A stretch of DNA of 64,000 bases, taken from NCBI GenBank assembly GCA_006226495.1, contig SBGU01000053.1:58111-122110 (forward strand). Direction: 5' to 3'. The position numbers and the translations under genes are program-made. Every line of letters starts with the position of its first letter. Positions within the stretch are counted from its first letter, which is position 1. This DNA comes from Alphaproteobacteria bacterium (GTDB lineage: Bacteria > Pseudomonadota > Alphaproteobacteria > Sphingomonadales > Kordiimonadaceae). This document shows positions 8,982 to 17,629 of this stretch, one piece after another. The notes beneath the pieces were generated by a model. The model was not told the DNA's origin. It saw only the letters and a list, made by a program, of their open reading frames with translations, and searched no databases.

Positions 8982-10436
8982 ATGATGGACGGTACACAGC
9001 GCATCGAAACACCGGCGGACGTGATCGCCGGCAAACTGGCCAAACAGCGGCAGGCCTATCTGGCTGAAGGCTTCGTGTCTGCCGATGTGCGCAAGGACCG
9101 GCTGAAGCGGGCCCTGGCCGCGCTGATGGACCATAAGGATGACTTCATCCGGCTGATTTCGGAAGATTTCGGCAACCGCTCGGCAGAAACCACTTTGTTT
9201 GCCGATGTGGTGGCCTCCGCCGGTGCCCTGAAAGACGCCATCAAGCATGTCGAAAAATGGATGAAGCCCTCGAAGCGCAGCCTGATGTTCCCGCTCGGGC
9301 TATTGGGCGCGCGGGCCGAAGTGGTGCCGCAGCCCAAGGGTGTCGTCGGCCTGATCACGCCCTGGAACTTCCCGCTGACCATGGTGTTTGTGCCGCTGGC
9401 GCAAATGCTGGCCGCCGGCAACCGTGTGGTCATCAAGCCGTCCGAGCATACCCCGCGCACCTCGGCCTTCCTCGCCGAAGTGATTGCCGAACATTTTGAT
9501 GAAAGCGAAGTGACCGTGGTACTGGGCGCGGTCGAAACCAGCCAGGCCTTTTCGGCCCAGCGCTGGGACCACCTGATGTTCACCGGCGCACCGATGGTCG
9601 GCAAGCTGATCATGCGGGCCGCCAGCGAAAACCTGGTGCCGGTAACCCTCGAACTCGGCGGCAAGAGCCCGGTTGTTGTCGGCAAAAGCGCCGACCTCGA
9701 TACTGTCGTCGAACGGGTGGCGACCTTCAAGCATATGAACGCCGGCCAGATTTGCCTGGCGCCCGATTACCTGAATATCGACGCCGGCCGGCGCGACGAG
9801 TTTGTGGACCGCTATACGAGGAAGGTCAGCGCCATGTATCCGACCATGCTGGCGAACGATCAATATACCTCGATCATCAGCGCGCGGCACCGCGAGCGGC
9901 TGGAGGGCTATATCGAGGACGCCAAAGCCAAGGGCGCGGACGTCCGCATCATCAATCCGGCGGGCGAGGATTTCGCGGGCCAGAACCAGGCCAACAAGCT
10001 GCCCTCCGCCCTGATTTTGGACCCTACCGACGATATGAAGGTGATGCAGGAAGAAATCTTCGGCCCGATCCTGCCGGTGCGCACCTACACAGGTGGCACC
10101 GACGAGGTGATCGATTATGTCAACAGCCGCGAACGGCCGCTCGCCCTCTATTATTTCGGGCAGGACAAGGCGGAAGAAACCGAAGTCCTGACCCGCACCA
10201 CCTCAGGCGGGGTGACGGTCAATGACACCCTGTGGCATGGTGCCCACGAAAACCTGCCGTTTGGCGGTGTGGGCAATTCCGGCATGGGCCGCTATCATGG
10301 TTATGATGGTTTCCTGGAGTTCAGCCACCAGAAATCGGTGCTTCGGCACCCGAAGATCGCGATCGGCAAGCTCCTGGGTATTGTGCCGCCCTATACCGAC
10401 AAGCTCAGGAAGAATGTCGCACGCCAGTTGAAATAG
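8982..10436 (+). CDS. Coniferyl-aldehyde-dehydrogenase-like aldehyde dehydrogenase
   Basis: A 484-aa NAD(P)-dependent aldehyde dehydrogenase. The catalytic Cys lies at about residue 258 in NAGQICLAPDY and the general-base Glu at about 224 in LELGGKSP. TPWNFPLTM, the SEDFGNRS block and the C-terminal LPFGGVGNSGMGRYHG place it with CalB-type coniferyl aldehyde dehydrogenases and the related short class 3/fatty aldehyde group. The true substrate could be an aromatic or a long-chain/hydroxy aldehyde. It starts with tandem ATGs (8982, 8985) after AGGGGAG. It is the first gene of an apparent operon running to 14764. Confidence 0.9.
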   Translation: MMDGTQRIETPADVIAGKLAKQRQAYLAEGFVSADVRKDRLKRALAALMDHKDDFIRLISEDFGNRSAETTLFADVVASAGALKDAIKHVEKWMKPSKRSLMFPLGLLGARAEVVPQPKGVVGLITPWNFPLTMVFVPLAQMLAAGNRVVIKPSEHTPRTSAFLAEVIAEHFDESEVTVVLGAVETSQAFSAQRWDHLMFTGAPMVGKLIMRAASENLVPVTLELGGKSPVVVGKSADLDTVVERVATFKHMNAGQICLAPDYLNIDAGRRDEFVDRYTRKVSAMYPTMLANDQYTSIISARHRERLEGYIEDAKAKGADVRIINPAGEDFAGQNQANKLPSALILDPTDDMKVMQEEIFGPILPVRTYTGGTDEVIDYVNSRERPLALYYFGQDKAEETEVLTRTTSGGVTVNDTLWHGAHENLPFGGVGNSGMGRYHGYDGFLEFSHQKSVLRHPKIAIGKLLGIVPPYTDKLRKNVARQLK

Positions 10437-10486
10437 TGGCAGGCTGCTCCAGTTCACGCACTGTTGTTTGAACTCGGGGATAACGC

Positions 10487-11623
10487 ATGTTCGCATTCAA
10501 TTTCCATTCTGTCGCTTCCGTCCTTGTGGAGGACGGCGCCGCCGAACGGCTTGGCACGGTCCTGAAGGCACGCTTCGGCGCACGCCGGCCCTTTCTGGTG
10601 ACCGACGCGGGGCTGGTGAAACTGGGCATGGTCGAAACCGTGACCGACAGTTTCCTGGCGGCTGGCCTGGCTTTCGCCGTTTATGACGGTGTCGAGGCCG
10701 ATCCGTCCGAACGGGTGGTGCGCGCCGCGACCGACGCGGCCAAGGCGCACGAGGCAGACCTGGTGGTCGGCTTTGGTGGCGGCAGTTCCATGGACGTGGC
10801 CAAGCTGGTGGCTGTGCTCTTGAAGGGCCAGCAGGACCTTTCGGACATTTATGGCGTCGACCAGATCGACGGTGGCCGGGTGCCGCTGGTGCAGGTGCCG
10901 ACAACGGCGGGCACGGGATCAGAGGTGACGCCGATTGCCATTGTCACCACAGGTGAAACCACCAAGATGGGCGTAGTTGACGGCGTGTTGCTTGCCGACC
11001 TTGCGGTGCTTGACGCCACCCTGACAGCCGGCCTGCCGGCCCCTATCACGGCGGCGACCGGGATTGATGCCATGGTGCATGCCATCGAGGCTTATACGAG
11101 CAAGATCAAGAAAAACCCGATCTCCGACGGCCTGGCGCGGCAGGCGCTTCTGATGCTTGGCCAGAATATCGTCACCGCCTGCACCCACGGCGACAATATG
11201 GACGCGCGCCGCAACATGCTGATCGGTGCCATGCTGGCGGGGCAGGCGTTCGCGAACGCGCCCGTGGCTGCGGTGCATGCGCTTGCCTATCCGCTGGGCG
11301 GGCATTTCCACATTCCGCATGGGCTTTCGAATGCGCTGGTGCTGCCGCACGTGATGAGGTTCAACGAACCGGCGGCAGCAGCCCAGTATGGCGAGCTTGC
11401 GGCCCTGATGGGCCTTGAAGGCACATCCGAAGCCTTTATCGCCTGGCTGGATGATATCGCCGATGTGGTCGGCATCCCGCGCAAGCTCAGGGACATGGGC
11501 ATCAGCCATAATGACCTGCCCATGCTGGCGGAAGACGCCATGTTGCAACAAAGGCTTCTGGTCAACAACCCGCGAGAAGTGACCCTTCAGGACGCCCGCG
11601 CCATCTATGAGGCTGCGTGGTGA
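10487..11623 (+). CDS. Iron-containing alcohol dehydrogenase
   Basis: A 378-aa group III alcohol dehydrogenase. The nucleotide-binding GGGSSMDVAK motif is near residue 100, VPTTAGTGSEVTP follows, and metal ligands are in ATGIDAMVHAIEAYTS and the HAL-x-PLGGHFHIPHGLSNA block. These enzymes interconvert alcohols or hydroxyacids with aldehydes/ketones using NAD(P)H and Fe2+ or Zn2+. It lies 50 bp after the aldehyde dehydrogenase and overlaps the thioesterase start, so alcohol-aldehyde-acid oxidation by this pair is a reasonable inference. Substrate unknown. Confidence 0.92.
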   Translation: MFAFNFHSVASVLVEDGAAERLGTVLKARFGARRPFLVTDAGLVKLGMVETVTDSFLAAGLAFAVYDGVEADPSERVVRAATDAAKAHEADLVVGFGGGSSMDVAKLVAVLLKGQQDLSDIYGVDQIDGGRVPLVQVPTTAGTGSEVTPIAIVTTGETTKMGVVDGVLLADLAVLDATLTAGLPAPITAATGIDAMVHAIEAYTSKIKKNPISDGLARQALLMLGQNIVTACTHGDNMDARRNMLIGAMLAGQAFANAPVAAVHALAYPLGGHFHIPHGLSNALVLPHVMRFNEPAAAAQYGELAALMGLEGTSEAFIAWLDDIADVVGIPRKLRDMGISHNDLPMLAEDAMLQQRLLVNNPREVTLQDARAIYEAAW

Positions 11624-12063
11624 GCGACAAGACCCCGCCGCGGCCGCGCGCCGCCTACCGCCATTTTGCCCCGATCCAGACCCGCTGGATGGACAATGAT
11701 GTCTATGGCCATGTGAATAACGTGGTCTATTACAGTTTCTTCGATACCGCCGTGAACCGCTTCCTCATCGAAGGGGGTGCGCTTGACATCCATGAAGGTG
11801 AGGTGATCGGCCTGGTGGTTGAAACCGGCTGCCGTTATTTTGCCTCGCTGGCGTTCCCGGAACGGCTGGAAGCCGGCATTGGCGTGTCGCACATCGGGCG
11901 CTCCAGCGTGCGCTACGAGATCGGCCTGTTCATGGAAGGCGAGCACACGCCCGCCGCCGAAGGACATTTTGTGCATGTTTATGTGGACAGACAGGACCGG
12001 CGCCCCACTTCATTACCTGAACGGTTCAGGAACCTTCTGGAGACAATTCGTCTGGGCGCCTGA
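11620..12063 (+). CDS. Hotdog-fold acyl-CoA thioesterase (4HBT family)
   Basis: A 147-aa single-hotdog thioesterase. The motif TRWMDNDVYGHVNNVVYYSFFDT holds the catalytic Asp of the 4-hydroxybenzoyl-CoA thioesterase family (xRWxDxDxxGHVNN pattern). Likely hydrolyses an acyl-CoA to release CoA. Start: GTG at 11620 overlaps the preceding stop as GTGA and has GAGG at a good distance; a second GTG lies one codon earlier. It sits inside an operon of oxidoreductases, suggesting control of CoA-ester flux for the same substrate. Chain length and substrate cannot be told. Confidence 0.88.
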   Translation: MSDKTPPRPRAAYRHFAPIQTRWMDNDVYGHVNNVVYYSFFDTAVNRFLIEGGALDIHEGEVIGLVVETGCRYFASLAFPERLEAGIGVSHIGRSSVRYEIGLFMEGEHTPAAEGHFVHVYVDRQDRRPTSLPERFRNLLETIRLGA

Positions 12064-12092
12064 ACCCGGTTGCGTTCGGGAGGGAGACCAGT

Positions 12093-12896
12093 ATGGATGT
12101 GAAGGACAAGGTTGTCGTCGTCACCGGCGGCGCCAGTGGTATCGGCAAGGCATTGGCCGAAAAATTCGCGGCTGAAGGCGCAAGGTTCGTCGCGGTCGGC
12201 GACCTGGATTTTGACGGTGCGCAGGCGGTTGCCGCCGGCATCGGCGCGGCTGCCAAGGCTTATAACCTGGATGTGACCGACCAGCAGTCGGTCAACGCCA
12301 TGGTGGCCGATATCGAAAAGCTGCATGGTCTTGTGGACCTGTATTGCTCGAACGCCGGCATTATTTTCTCGGATGCGCCCGACTGGACAGTGATCAGTTG
12401 TTCCGATGCCAAATGGCAGAAAATCTGGGAAGTGAATGTGCATGCCCATGTGCTGGCGTGCCGCGCTGTGCTGCCGGCCATGCTGGCCCGCAAGTCCGGC
12501 GCCTTCCTGATCACCGCGTCCGCCGCCGGGCTTCTGAGCCAGATCGGCGACGCCAGCTATTCCACCACCAAACATGCGGCGGTCGGTTTTGCCGAAAGCC
12601 TTGCCATCAATCACGGTGACGACGGCATCTATGTCGGCTGCCTGTGCCCGCAGGCGGTGGTGTCCAAGATGACGGCGGGGGCCGAAGCCAGTTCGGCCGC
12701 GGCAGATGGTGTCATGCCCGCGGCGGAATTCGCCAACCGCGTTTATGCCGCCATGCAGGAAGGCAAATTCATGATCCGCCCGCACGAGCAGGTGGAAGGC
12801 TATTTCCTCAACAAGGCGAAGGATTATGACCGCTGGGTCGGCGGCATGCGCAAGTTCCGCCGCCACCAGCTTGCCACCACCGGCCGCCCGATCTAG
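12093..12896 (+). CDS. Short-chain dehydrogenase/reductase
   Basis: A 267-aa classical SDR. It shows the Rossmann motif TGGASGIG (about residues 12-19), the CSNAGI equivalent of NNAG, a Ser in ITASAAG, and the active-site pair in SYSTTKHAA (YxxxK). The acidic residue after strand 2 (VGDLDFDG) suggests NAD preference. It lies 29 bp after the thioesterase and 11 bp before another SDR. A role in oxidising or reducing a hydroxy/ketoacyl intermediate of the operon is inferred from context only. Confidence 0.9.
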   Translation: MDVKDKVVVVTGGASGIGKALAEKFAAEGARFVAVGDLDFDGAQAVAAGIGAAAKAYNLDVTDQQSVNAMVADIEKLHGLVDLYCSNAGIIFSDAPDWTVISCSDAKWQKIWEVNVHAHVLACRAVLPAMLARKSGAFLITASAAGLLSQIGDASYSTTKHAAVGFAESLAINHGDDGIYVGCLCPQAVVSKMTAGAEASSAAADGVMPAAEFANRVYAAMQEGKFMIRPHEQVEGYFLNKAKDYDRWVGGMRKFRRHQLATTGRPI

Positions 12897-12907
12897 GAGC
12901 ATTTTCA

Positions 12908-13675
12908 ATGGACTATACAAAGCTGATGGATTTCACCGGCAAGGTGGTGTTTGTCTCCGGCTCCTCGCGCGGGATCGGTGAGGCAATTGTGCGGGCCTTT
13001 GCCGCCAACGGCGCGCGGGTGATTGTCTCGTCCCGCGACCAGGCTACCTGTGATGCCGTGGCCGAAAGCATCCGCGCGGATGGCGGCGACGCCCGGGCCA
13101 AGGCGGCGCACGCCGGCAAGATGGACGACATCACCGCTGTGTTCGACTGGATCAAGGCCGAATATGGCCGGCTGGACGTGCTGGTGAACTGCGGCGGCAC
13201 CAACCCCTTCTTCGGCCTGATCGGCGACACGCCGGAAGCCGCGTTCGACAAGACCATCGAGGTCAACCTCAAGGGCCCGTTCTACCTGTCGTCCGAAGCG
13301 GTGAAGCTGATGAAAGCCCAGGGTGGCGGTGCCATTGTCAATGTGGCATCCATCAACGGCATCACGCCGGGCCGCATGCAGGGCATCTATTCCATGACCA
13401 AATCGGCCATGATCAATATGACCAAGGCCTTCGCCCGTGAATATGGCCCCGACGGCATTCGCGTGAATGCCATCTGCCCGGGCCTTATCGAAACCAAGAT
13501 GACCGCTGTCTTCACCGCCAACGAAGAACTGATGGACAATATGATCAGCCAGTTCCCGATCCGCCGCAGCGGCAAGCCTGAGGACATGGTCGGCGGTGTG
13601 CTGTATCTTGCGTCCGACGCGGCCGGTTTCACCACCGGCACCACGCTGGTCATGGACGGCGGCGTTACGGCCTAA
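12908..13675 (+). CDS. Short-chain dehydrogenase/reductase
   Basis: A 255-aa classical SDR. The cofactor motif is the variant SGSSRGIG, with Arg in VSSRDQ suggesting NADP preference. Active site: VNVASINGIT (Ser) and IYSMTKSAM (YxxxK). C-terminal LASDAAGFTTGTTLVMDGGVTA is typical of FabG-like enzymes. It differs from its upstream SDR neighbour in predicted cofactor, so the pair is unlikely to be redundant. It lies 15 bp before the APH-fold kinase. The LvaD protein of levulinate catabolism in Pseudomonas is also an SDR beside an APH kinase; that is analogy only. Confidence 0.9.
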   Translation: MDYTKLMDFTGKVVFVSGSSRGIGEAIVRAFAANGARVIVSSRDQATCDAVAESIRADGGDARAKAAHAGKMDDITAVFDWIKAEYGRLDVLVNCGGTNPFFGLIGDTPEAAFDKTIEVNLKGPFYLSSEAVKLMKAQGGGAIVNVASINGITPGRMQGIYSMTKSAMINMTKAFAREYGPDGIRVNAICPGLIETKMTAVFTANEELMDNMISQFPIRRSGKPEDMVGGVLYLASDAAGFTTGTTLVMDGGVTA

Positions 13676-13690
13676 AGGGAAGGGCAGCAT

Positions 13691-14764
13691 ATGACAGAAG
13701 AACTGAACAAAACCGTATCGGTGCGACCAGGGGAAGAACTGGATGTCGGCATGATCGACAGCCTTTTGAAGGCGCGTATTGCCGGGCTTGACGGCACGCC
13801 GGTCATCCGCCAGTTCGCGAGCGGCCATTCGAACCTGACCTACAGCATCACCTATGCCAACAAGCAACTGGTGTTGCGCCGCCCGCCTTTTGGCACGCGC
13901 CCCAAGTCGGGCCACAGCATGATCCGGGAATTCCGGGTCATGAACGCCCTGAAGCCGGTGTTCCCGGCGGTGCCTGAAACCTTTTTCCATATCGGCGATG
14001 AGGACAGCCCGCTGGGGGCCGAGTTTTATGTGATGGAACTGGTGCCGGGCCGCAAGCTTGAGCGTGATATCCCGGAAAGCTGGGGCTTTGGCGAAGAAGA
14101 AAATCGCAAACTGTGTGTGTCTTTCTTCCAGAAGCTGATCGACCTGCATAAGGTGGATTATAAAGCCATCGGGCTGGGTGATTTCGGCAAACCGGAAGGT
14201 TATGTCGAACGCCAGGTGCTGGGCTGGAATGGCCGCTATGAAAAAGCACTCACGGACGATGTCGAGGATTTCGCCGACGTGCGCAAATGGCTTGAAGACC
14301 ATATGCCCAAGGGTGAAGTCGGCCACGCCGTCCTGCACGGCGATTACCGGCTGGACAACGTTATCCTGTCTGAAGAAAACCCGTTCGAGATCAAGGCGAT
14401 CCTGGACTGGGAGATCAGCGCACTCGGCGACCCGCTGATGGACCTTGGCAACACGCTTGCCTACTGGTCCCAGAAGGGCGACCCGGAGGAGATCGTGCGC
14501 ATGCGCATGCAGCCCTGCACGGCGCCCGGCATGCTGACGCGCGAGGAAGTGTGCGAGCTATACGCAAAGGAAACCGGGCTCGACCTCAGCCGGTTCGATT
14601 ATTATCTGGTTGCCGGCGTGTTCCGCCTGGCGGTGATCCTGCAGCAGATCTATTACCGCTATTACCATGGCCAGACCCAGAACAAGGCCTTCGCTGGCTT
14701 TGGTGTGCGGGTCAACCAGCTTGGCAATTATACACGGTCATTGATCGAAAAATCCGGCTTCTAG
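13691..14764 (+). CDS. APH-fold phosphotransferase resembling the ACAD10/ACAD11 kinase domain
   Basis: A 357-aa protein-kinase-like small-molecule kinase. Visible motifs: FASGHSNLTYSI (glycine-rich loop), LVLRRPPFG (ATP-binding Lys region), EFYVMELVPGRK (hinge), VLHGDYRLDN (catalytic loop, Brenner motif) and ILDWEISALGDPLMDLG (metal-binding DxD/DFG equivalent). GHSN..Y, RRPP and the long HGDYRLDN match the N-terminal kinase domain of ACAD10/ACAD11 and LvaA. LvaA phosphorylates 4-hydroxyacyl-CoA in levulinate catabolism. Last gene of the 8982-14764 operon. A 4-hydroxyacyl-CoA kinase role is inference from family and the ACAD11-like gene at 23460. Confidence 0.87.
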   Translation: MTEELNKTVSVRPGEELDVGMIDSLLKARIAGLDGTPVIRQFASGHSNLTYSITYANKQLVLRRPPFGTRPKSGHSMIREFRVMNALKPVFPAVPETFFHIGDEDSPLGAEFYVMELVPGRKLERDIPESWGFGEEENRKLCVSFFQKLIDLHKVDYKAIGLGDFGKPEGYVERQVLGWNGRYEKALTDDVEDFADVRKWLEDHMPKGEVGHAVLHGDYRLDNVILSEENPFEIKAILDWEISALGDPLMDLGNTLAYWSQKGDPEEIVRMRMQPCTAPGMLTREEVCELYAKETGLDLSRFDYYLVAGVFRLAVILQQIYYRYYHGQTQNKAFAGFGVRVNQLGNYTRSLIEKSGF

Positions 14765-14775
14765 GCTGGTATGCG

Positions 14776-14799
14776 GGCGGCGCCAGTGATGGCGCCGCC
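14776..14799 (+). terminator. Strong hairpin after the kinase gene, no U-run
   Basis: GGCGGCGCCA-GTGA-TGGCGCCGCC: a perfect 10-bp stem closed by a GNRA-type tetraloop, 11 bp after the kinase stop. No T-run follows. It may mark the 3' end of the operon transcript by protecting against exonucleases, or be a Rho-assisted terminator. The stem is certain; the function is inferred. Confidence 0.5.
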
Positions 14800-14869
14800 G
14801 GCAATAGCACTGGCACAAGCGGGGCCGATGCTTTAGGCAGGATATGTCCCTGTCAGAACCGAGAAAGCG

Positions 14870-15847
14870 GTGCCCGTGCGTTTTCCTGCAGCCTCAGCCT
14901 TCGATGCCCTGGTGCCGGATGAACGGCAGACCGCGCTGAGCCAGAAATGGCTGACACCGGATATCGACAATATCATCGCCGGCATCGCCAGGATCAGGGC
15001 CGGGGTCGACCGGCAATATGAAGAACGGAAATCTGATGCAGCAGGCGAAGCCGCCCCGCACCTTGCCGGGCGGACCGACATCCGCCGCTATCCATACGGT
15101 TATTGTGAGCCGATCCGCGACACGGTCTGGCACAGCCTGCAGCATAGTGTCTGCCAGCCCGGTCTGGGGCAGGGGCATTTTGTGGCCCTCAGGCGCTTTC
15201 TGGATGAAGGTGGCCACTGGCGCTGTATCTGGGGCGAGCTGACCCACGGACCCTATCTGCAGAATGCGATCCAGATCGGTACCTGGTATATCGATGCCTC
15301 GAACGACACGGTTGTGGTGACAAAACCCAAGCTGGATGTACGCCCGCTGGCCGATACCAATTTCCGCAATGTGGAAAGCCTGATCCAGTATTTTGATGTC
15401 ACCAGCCACTATTATGACTGGGATATCTACCCGAACCGGGTGGTGCCGGCTCTCGCGCCGGTGTTCCCGGCACTCGCGATACACCGGTCGTCAGGGGTCC
15501 TGCTGTTGTGCGACATCCCGAGGCCGCTTTTTTACCGGAACCTCGAGGACCGGGGCGCGCAAGCCGACGCTTTCCTCAAGGCATCGGCCTATGCGGAAAA
15601 GGAGCTGCCGCCAGACGCGCGGCAAGCGCTGGCCCGTGCCGCCAGTGCCATTGACACGCACTTGTCTGCGGCGGCGCCCCTGGCCGAGGACCTGTCGGGC
15701 TGGGTAGCAAGCTGCGAACCGGGAGACGCCACCACGCGGCGCGCGGTGGCCCTGTCGCGCCTGCACACACGGGTGAACCATATCATCCGAAAAGCCTCGG
15801 TCTCGGTCCGAAACAGCGTGCAGGCCCCTGGAGGGGACGCCCTCTAG
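14870..15847 (+). CDS. Uncharacterised protein, 325 aa
   Basis: I do not recognise this family. The frame from GTG 14870 encodes a soluble, aromatic-rich protein without signal peptide or membrane helices. Notable segments are RYPYGYCEPIRDTVWHSLQ (about 69-87), a FRNVESLIQYFDVTSHYYDWDIYPN block in the middle, and a charged Ala/Arg-rich C-terminal helix region. The start is uncertain: an ATG at 14844 has a better Shine-Dalgarno (AGGCAGG) but is in another frame that stops after 32 codons. A one-base indel near 14870 would join them. It follows the kinase operon after a hairpin and overlaps the convergent tesB by 4 bp. Coding character is supported by length and by codon-phase GC like its neighbours. 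Confidence 0.72.
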   Translation: MPVRFPAASAFDALVPDERQTALSQKWLTPDIDNIIAGIARIRAGVDRQYEERKSDAAGEAAPHLAGRTDIRRYPYGYCEPIRDTVWHSLQHSVCQPGLGQGHFVALRRFLDEGGHWRCIWGELTHGPYLQNAIQIGTWYIDASNDTVVVTKPKLDVRPLADTNFRNVESLIQYFDVTSHYYDWDIYPNRVVPALAPVFPALAIHRSSGVLLLCDIPRPLFYRNLEDRGAQADAFLKASAYAEKELPPDARQALARAASAIDTHLSAAAPLAEDLSGWVASCEPGDATTRRAVALSRLHTRVNHIIRKASVSVRNSVQAPGGDAL

Positions 15848-16707
15848 TCTTCTTTTTTCAGCCTGAGCAGGCTTTCCTGCGCCGTCGAGGCCAGAAGGCG
15901 GCCATCACGGGCATAGAGCGCGCCGCGCGCGAGGCCACGGCCTTTGCCGGTCCAGTAACCTTCGGTTTTGTAATAGATCCAGTCGCGCACATCGATGCGG
16001 TTGCGGTGGAACCACATGGCATGGTCGAGGCTGGCGACCGTTTTCAGCCGCTCGTCGCGCGGGATCATGGCATGGGGCCTCAGGTTCGCGGACAGGAAGG
16101 CGAAGTCCGAGATATAGGCCATCAGCCGTGCGTGCAGCACCGGATCGTCTTCGATCTCGTCGGTGAAGCGGAACCAGTATCCACACACCGGGTCCTTGGG
16201 TTGCAGATTGTCGAGGTCCATACGGTCGACCGAGCGCATTTCGAATGGCATCTGCTTGAAGGATTTCGGGTTTTTGCCAAGCGCGCGCAGGATGCGGCTG
16301 TAATAGGCTTCGTCATCCTCCAGTTCCTCGGGCATCGGCACATTGGGCATGTCGATCTGATGTTCCAGCCCGTCTTCGCCGACATGGAAGGACACCGAGA
16401 TCGAGAAGATCGCCTCGCCATTCTGGATCGCGACCACACGGCGGGTCACGAAACTGCGGCCGTCGCGGATCGGGTCGACATCATAGATGATCGGCAAATC
16501 GGCGATGCCCGGACGCAGGAAATAGCTGTGCAGGCCATGCAGCTTGAAGGCCGGGTCGACCGTGCGGGTCGCGGCTTCCATGGCCTGGGCCACCACATGG
16601 CCGCCAAAGACATGCTTGTTGGGCCACTGGTTCGGTGTGCCGCGGAACAGAAGCCGGTCCAGGCGCTCTACCGCCAAACTGTCGAGAAACGAGGTATCAG
16701 TGCTCAT
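15844..16707 (-). CDS. tesB: Acyl-CoA thioesterase II
   Basis: A 287-aa double-hotdog thioesterase. Family signatures: NQWPNKHVFGGHVVAQAMEAA near the N-terminus, LHSYFLRPG (residues about 58-66), and the C-terminal SLDHAMWFHRN with the catalytic Asp, followed by WIYYKTEGY...GLARG. It hydrolyses medium/long-chain acyl-CoA in the cytosol, relieving CoA sequestration. It is the last gene of a leftward MATE-aldolase-tesB set and overlaps the convergent uncharacterised gene by 4 bp. Confidence 0.94.
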   Translation of the reverse strand: MSTDTSFLDSLAVERLDRLLFRGTPNQWPNKHVFGGHVVAQAMEAATRTVDPAFKLHGLHSYFLRPGIADLPIIYDVDPIRDGRSFVTRRVVAIQNGEAIFSISVSFHVGEDGLEHQIDMPNVPMPEELEDDEAYYSRILRALGKNPKSFKQMPFEMRSVDRMDLDNLQPKDPVCGYWFRFTDEIEDDPVLHARLMAYISDFAFLSANLRPHAMIPRDERLKTVASLDHAMWFHRNRIDVRDWIYYKTEGYWTGKGRGLARGALYARDGRLLASTAQESLLRLKKED

Positions 16708-16746
16708 ATAGTCCCTTAACTTGCGCCGCCCTGATCGGGCAGGGCA

Positions 16747-17526
16747 TTAATCCCGGTAGCTCGGGTCGATACGGTCCAGTTTCCTCAGAAGCGCCGGCCA
16801 GACAAGATTGTCGGCACCGTTCGCCCCCGCGACCACACGCACATCGCGGAGCGCATTGTCGATGGAACTTTGGCTCGGATGGTGGATATCGGCTCCCGAC
16901 GACTGGGTCAGGATCTGGATCTTACAGGCTTTTTCAAGGAAATACATGGCCTCGAACGCCTTGGCGATGCTGGAGGCCGCAGTCAGGGTGCCATGGTTCC
17001 TGAGCAGCAGGCAGGTCTTGTTGCCAAAGTCCGCAACCAGGCGTTCCTTTTCACCATCATTGACCGCGAAGCCCTCATAGTCGTGATAGGCGACGGACAT
17101 CCAGGCCGGCAGTGCGCTTTGGCACAGGGGCAACAGGCCGTCCTTCTGGTTCGAAACCGCGATGCCGTAATCGGTATGCAGGTGCAGCACACAATGTGCG
17201 TCGTCGCGCGCGGCATGGATGGCGCTGTGGATCACAAAACCCGCCGCGTTCGGGATGAAGGGCGTATCGATCAGCTTTTTGCCGTTCAGGTCAACCTTCA
17301 CAAGGCTCGATGCCGTCATTTCCTCGAACATCAGACCCAAGGGGTTGATCAGGAAATGATGGTCGCTGCCGGGCACGCGGGCGGAAATGTGGGTATAGAT
17401 CAGGTCGTCCCAGCCAAAATGCGCGACCAGCCGATAGGCGGCGGCAAGGTTGACCCGCGCCTGCCATTCTTCGGCCGAAACCTGATCTCTCACGGATGCG
17501 ATGTCCAGCATGCCCGGTTTTGCCAT
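16747..17526 (-). CDS. Class II aldolase/adducin family protein
   Basis: A 259-aa protein of the fuculose-aldolase/adducin fold. Zinc ligands are expected in IYTHISARVPG and in VLHLHTDYGIAV (HxH), with a third His in RNHGTLTAA; the catalytic Glu region is LMFEEMTASSLVKVD. Its N-terminal VRDQVSAEEWQARVNLAAAYRLVAHFGWDD matches the adducin-like bacterial subgroup whose members are often annotated only to family level; some act as aldolases, epimerases or decarboxylases. It lies 39 bp upstream of tesB on the same strand. Substrate unknown. Confidence 0.87.
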   Translation of the reverse strand: MAKPGMLDIASVRDQVSAEEWQARVNLAAAYRLVAHFGWDDLIYTHISARVPGSDHHFLINPLGLMFEEMTASSLVKVDLNGKKLIDTPFIPNAAGFVIHSAIHAARDDAHCVLHLHTDYGIAVSNQKDGLLPLCQSALPAWMSVAYHDYEGFAVNDGEKERLVADFGNKTCLLLRNHGTLTAASSIAKAFEAMYFLEKACKIQILTQSSGADIHHPSQSSIDNALRDVRVVAGANGADNLVWPALLRKLDRIDPSYRD

Positions 17527-17550
17527 GATAGCCTCCTTGTGCTCAAAGCA

Positions 17551-17567
17551 GTGGCGCGATCGGCCAC
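17551..17567. promoter_or_regulatory. Inverted repeat upstream of the class II aldolase gene
   Basis: GTGGC-GCGATCG-GCCAC (perfect 5-bp arms, partly palindromic centre) lies 24 bp upstream of the aldolase ATG in the 103-bp gap after the MATE gene. It may be an operator for an internal promoter. It is too short and GC-rich to exclude chance. Confidence 0.22.
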
Positions 17568-17629
17568 GATTCCCTGATCAGGAGTGTAGGGCGAAATGGC
17601 GTGCCGTCCAAAGGGCGATGACAAATTTA

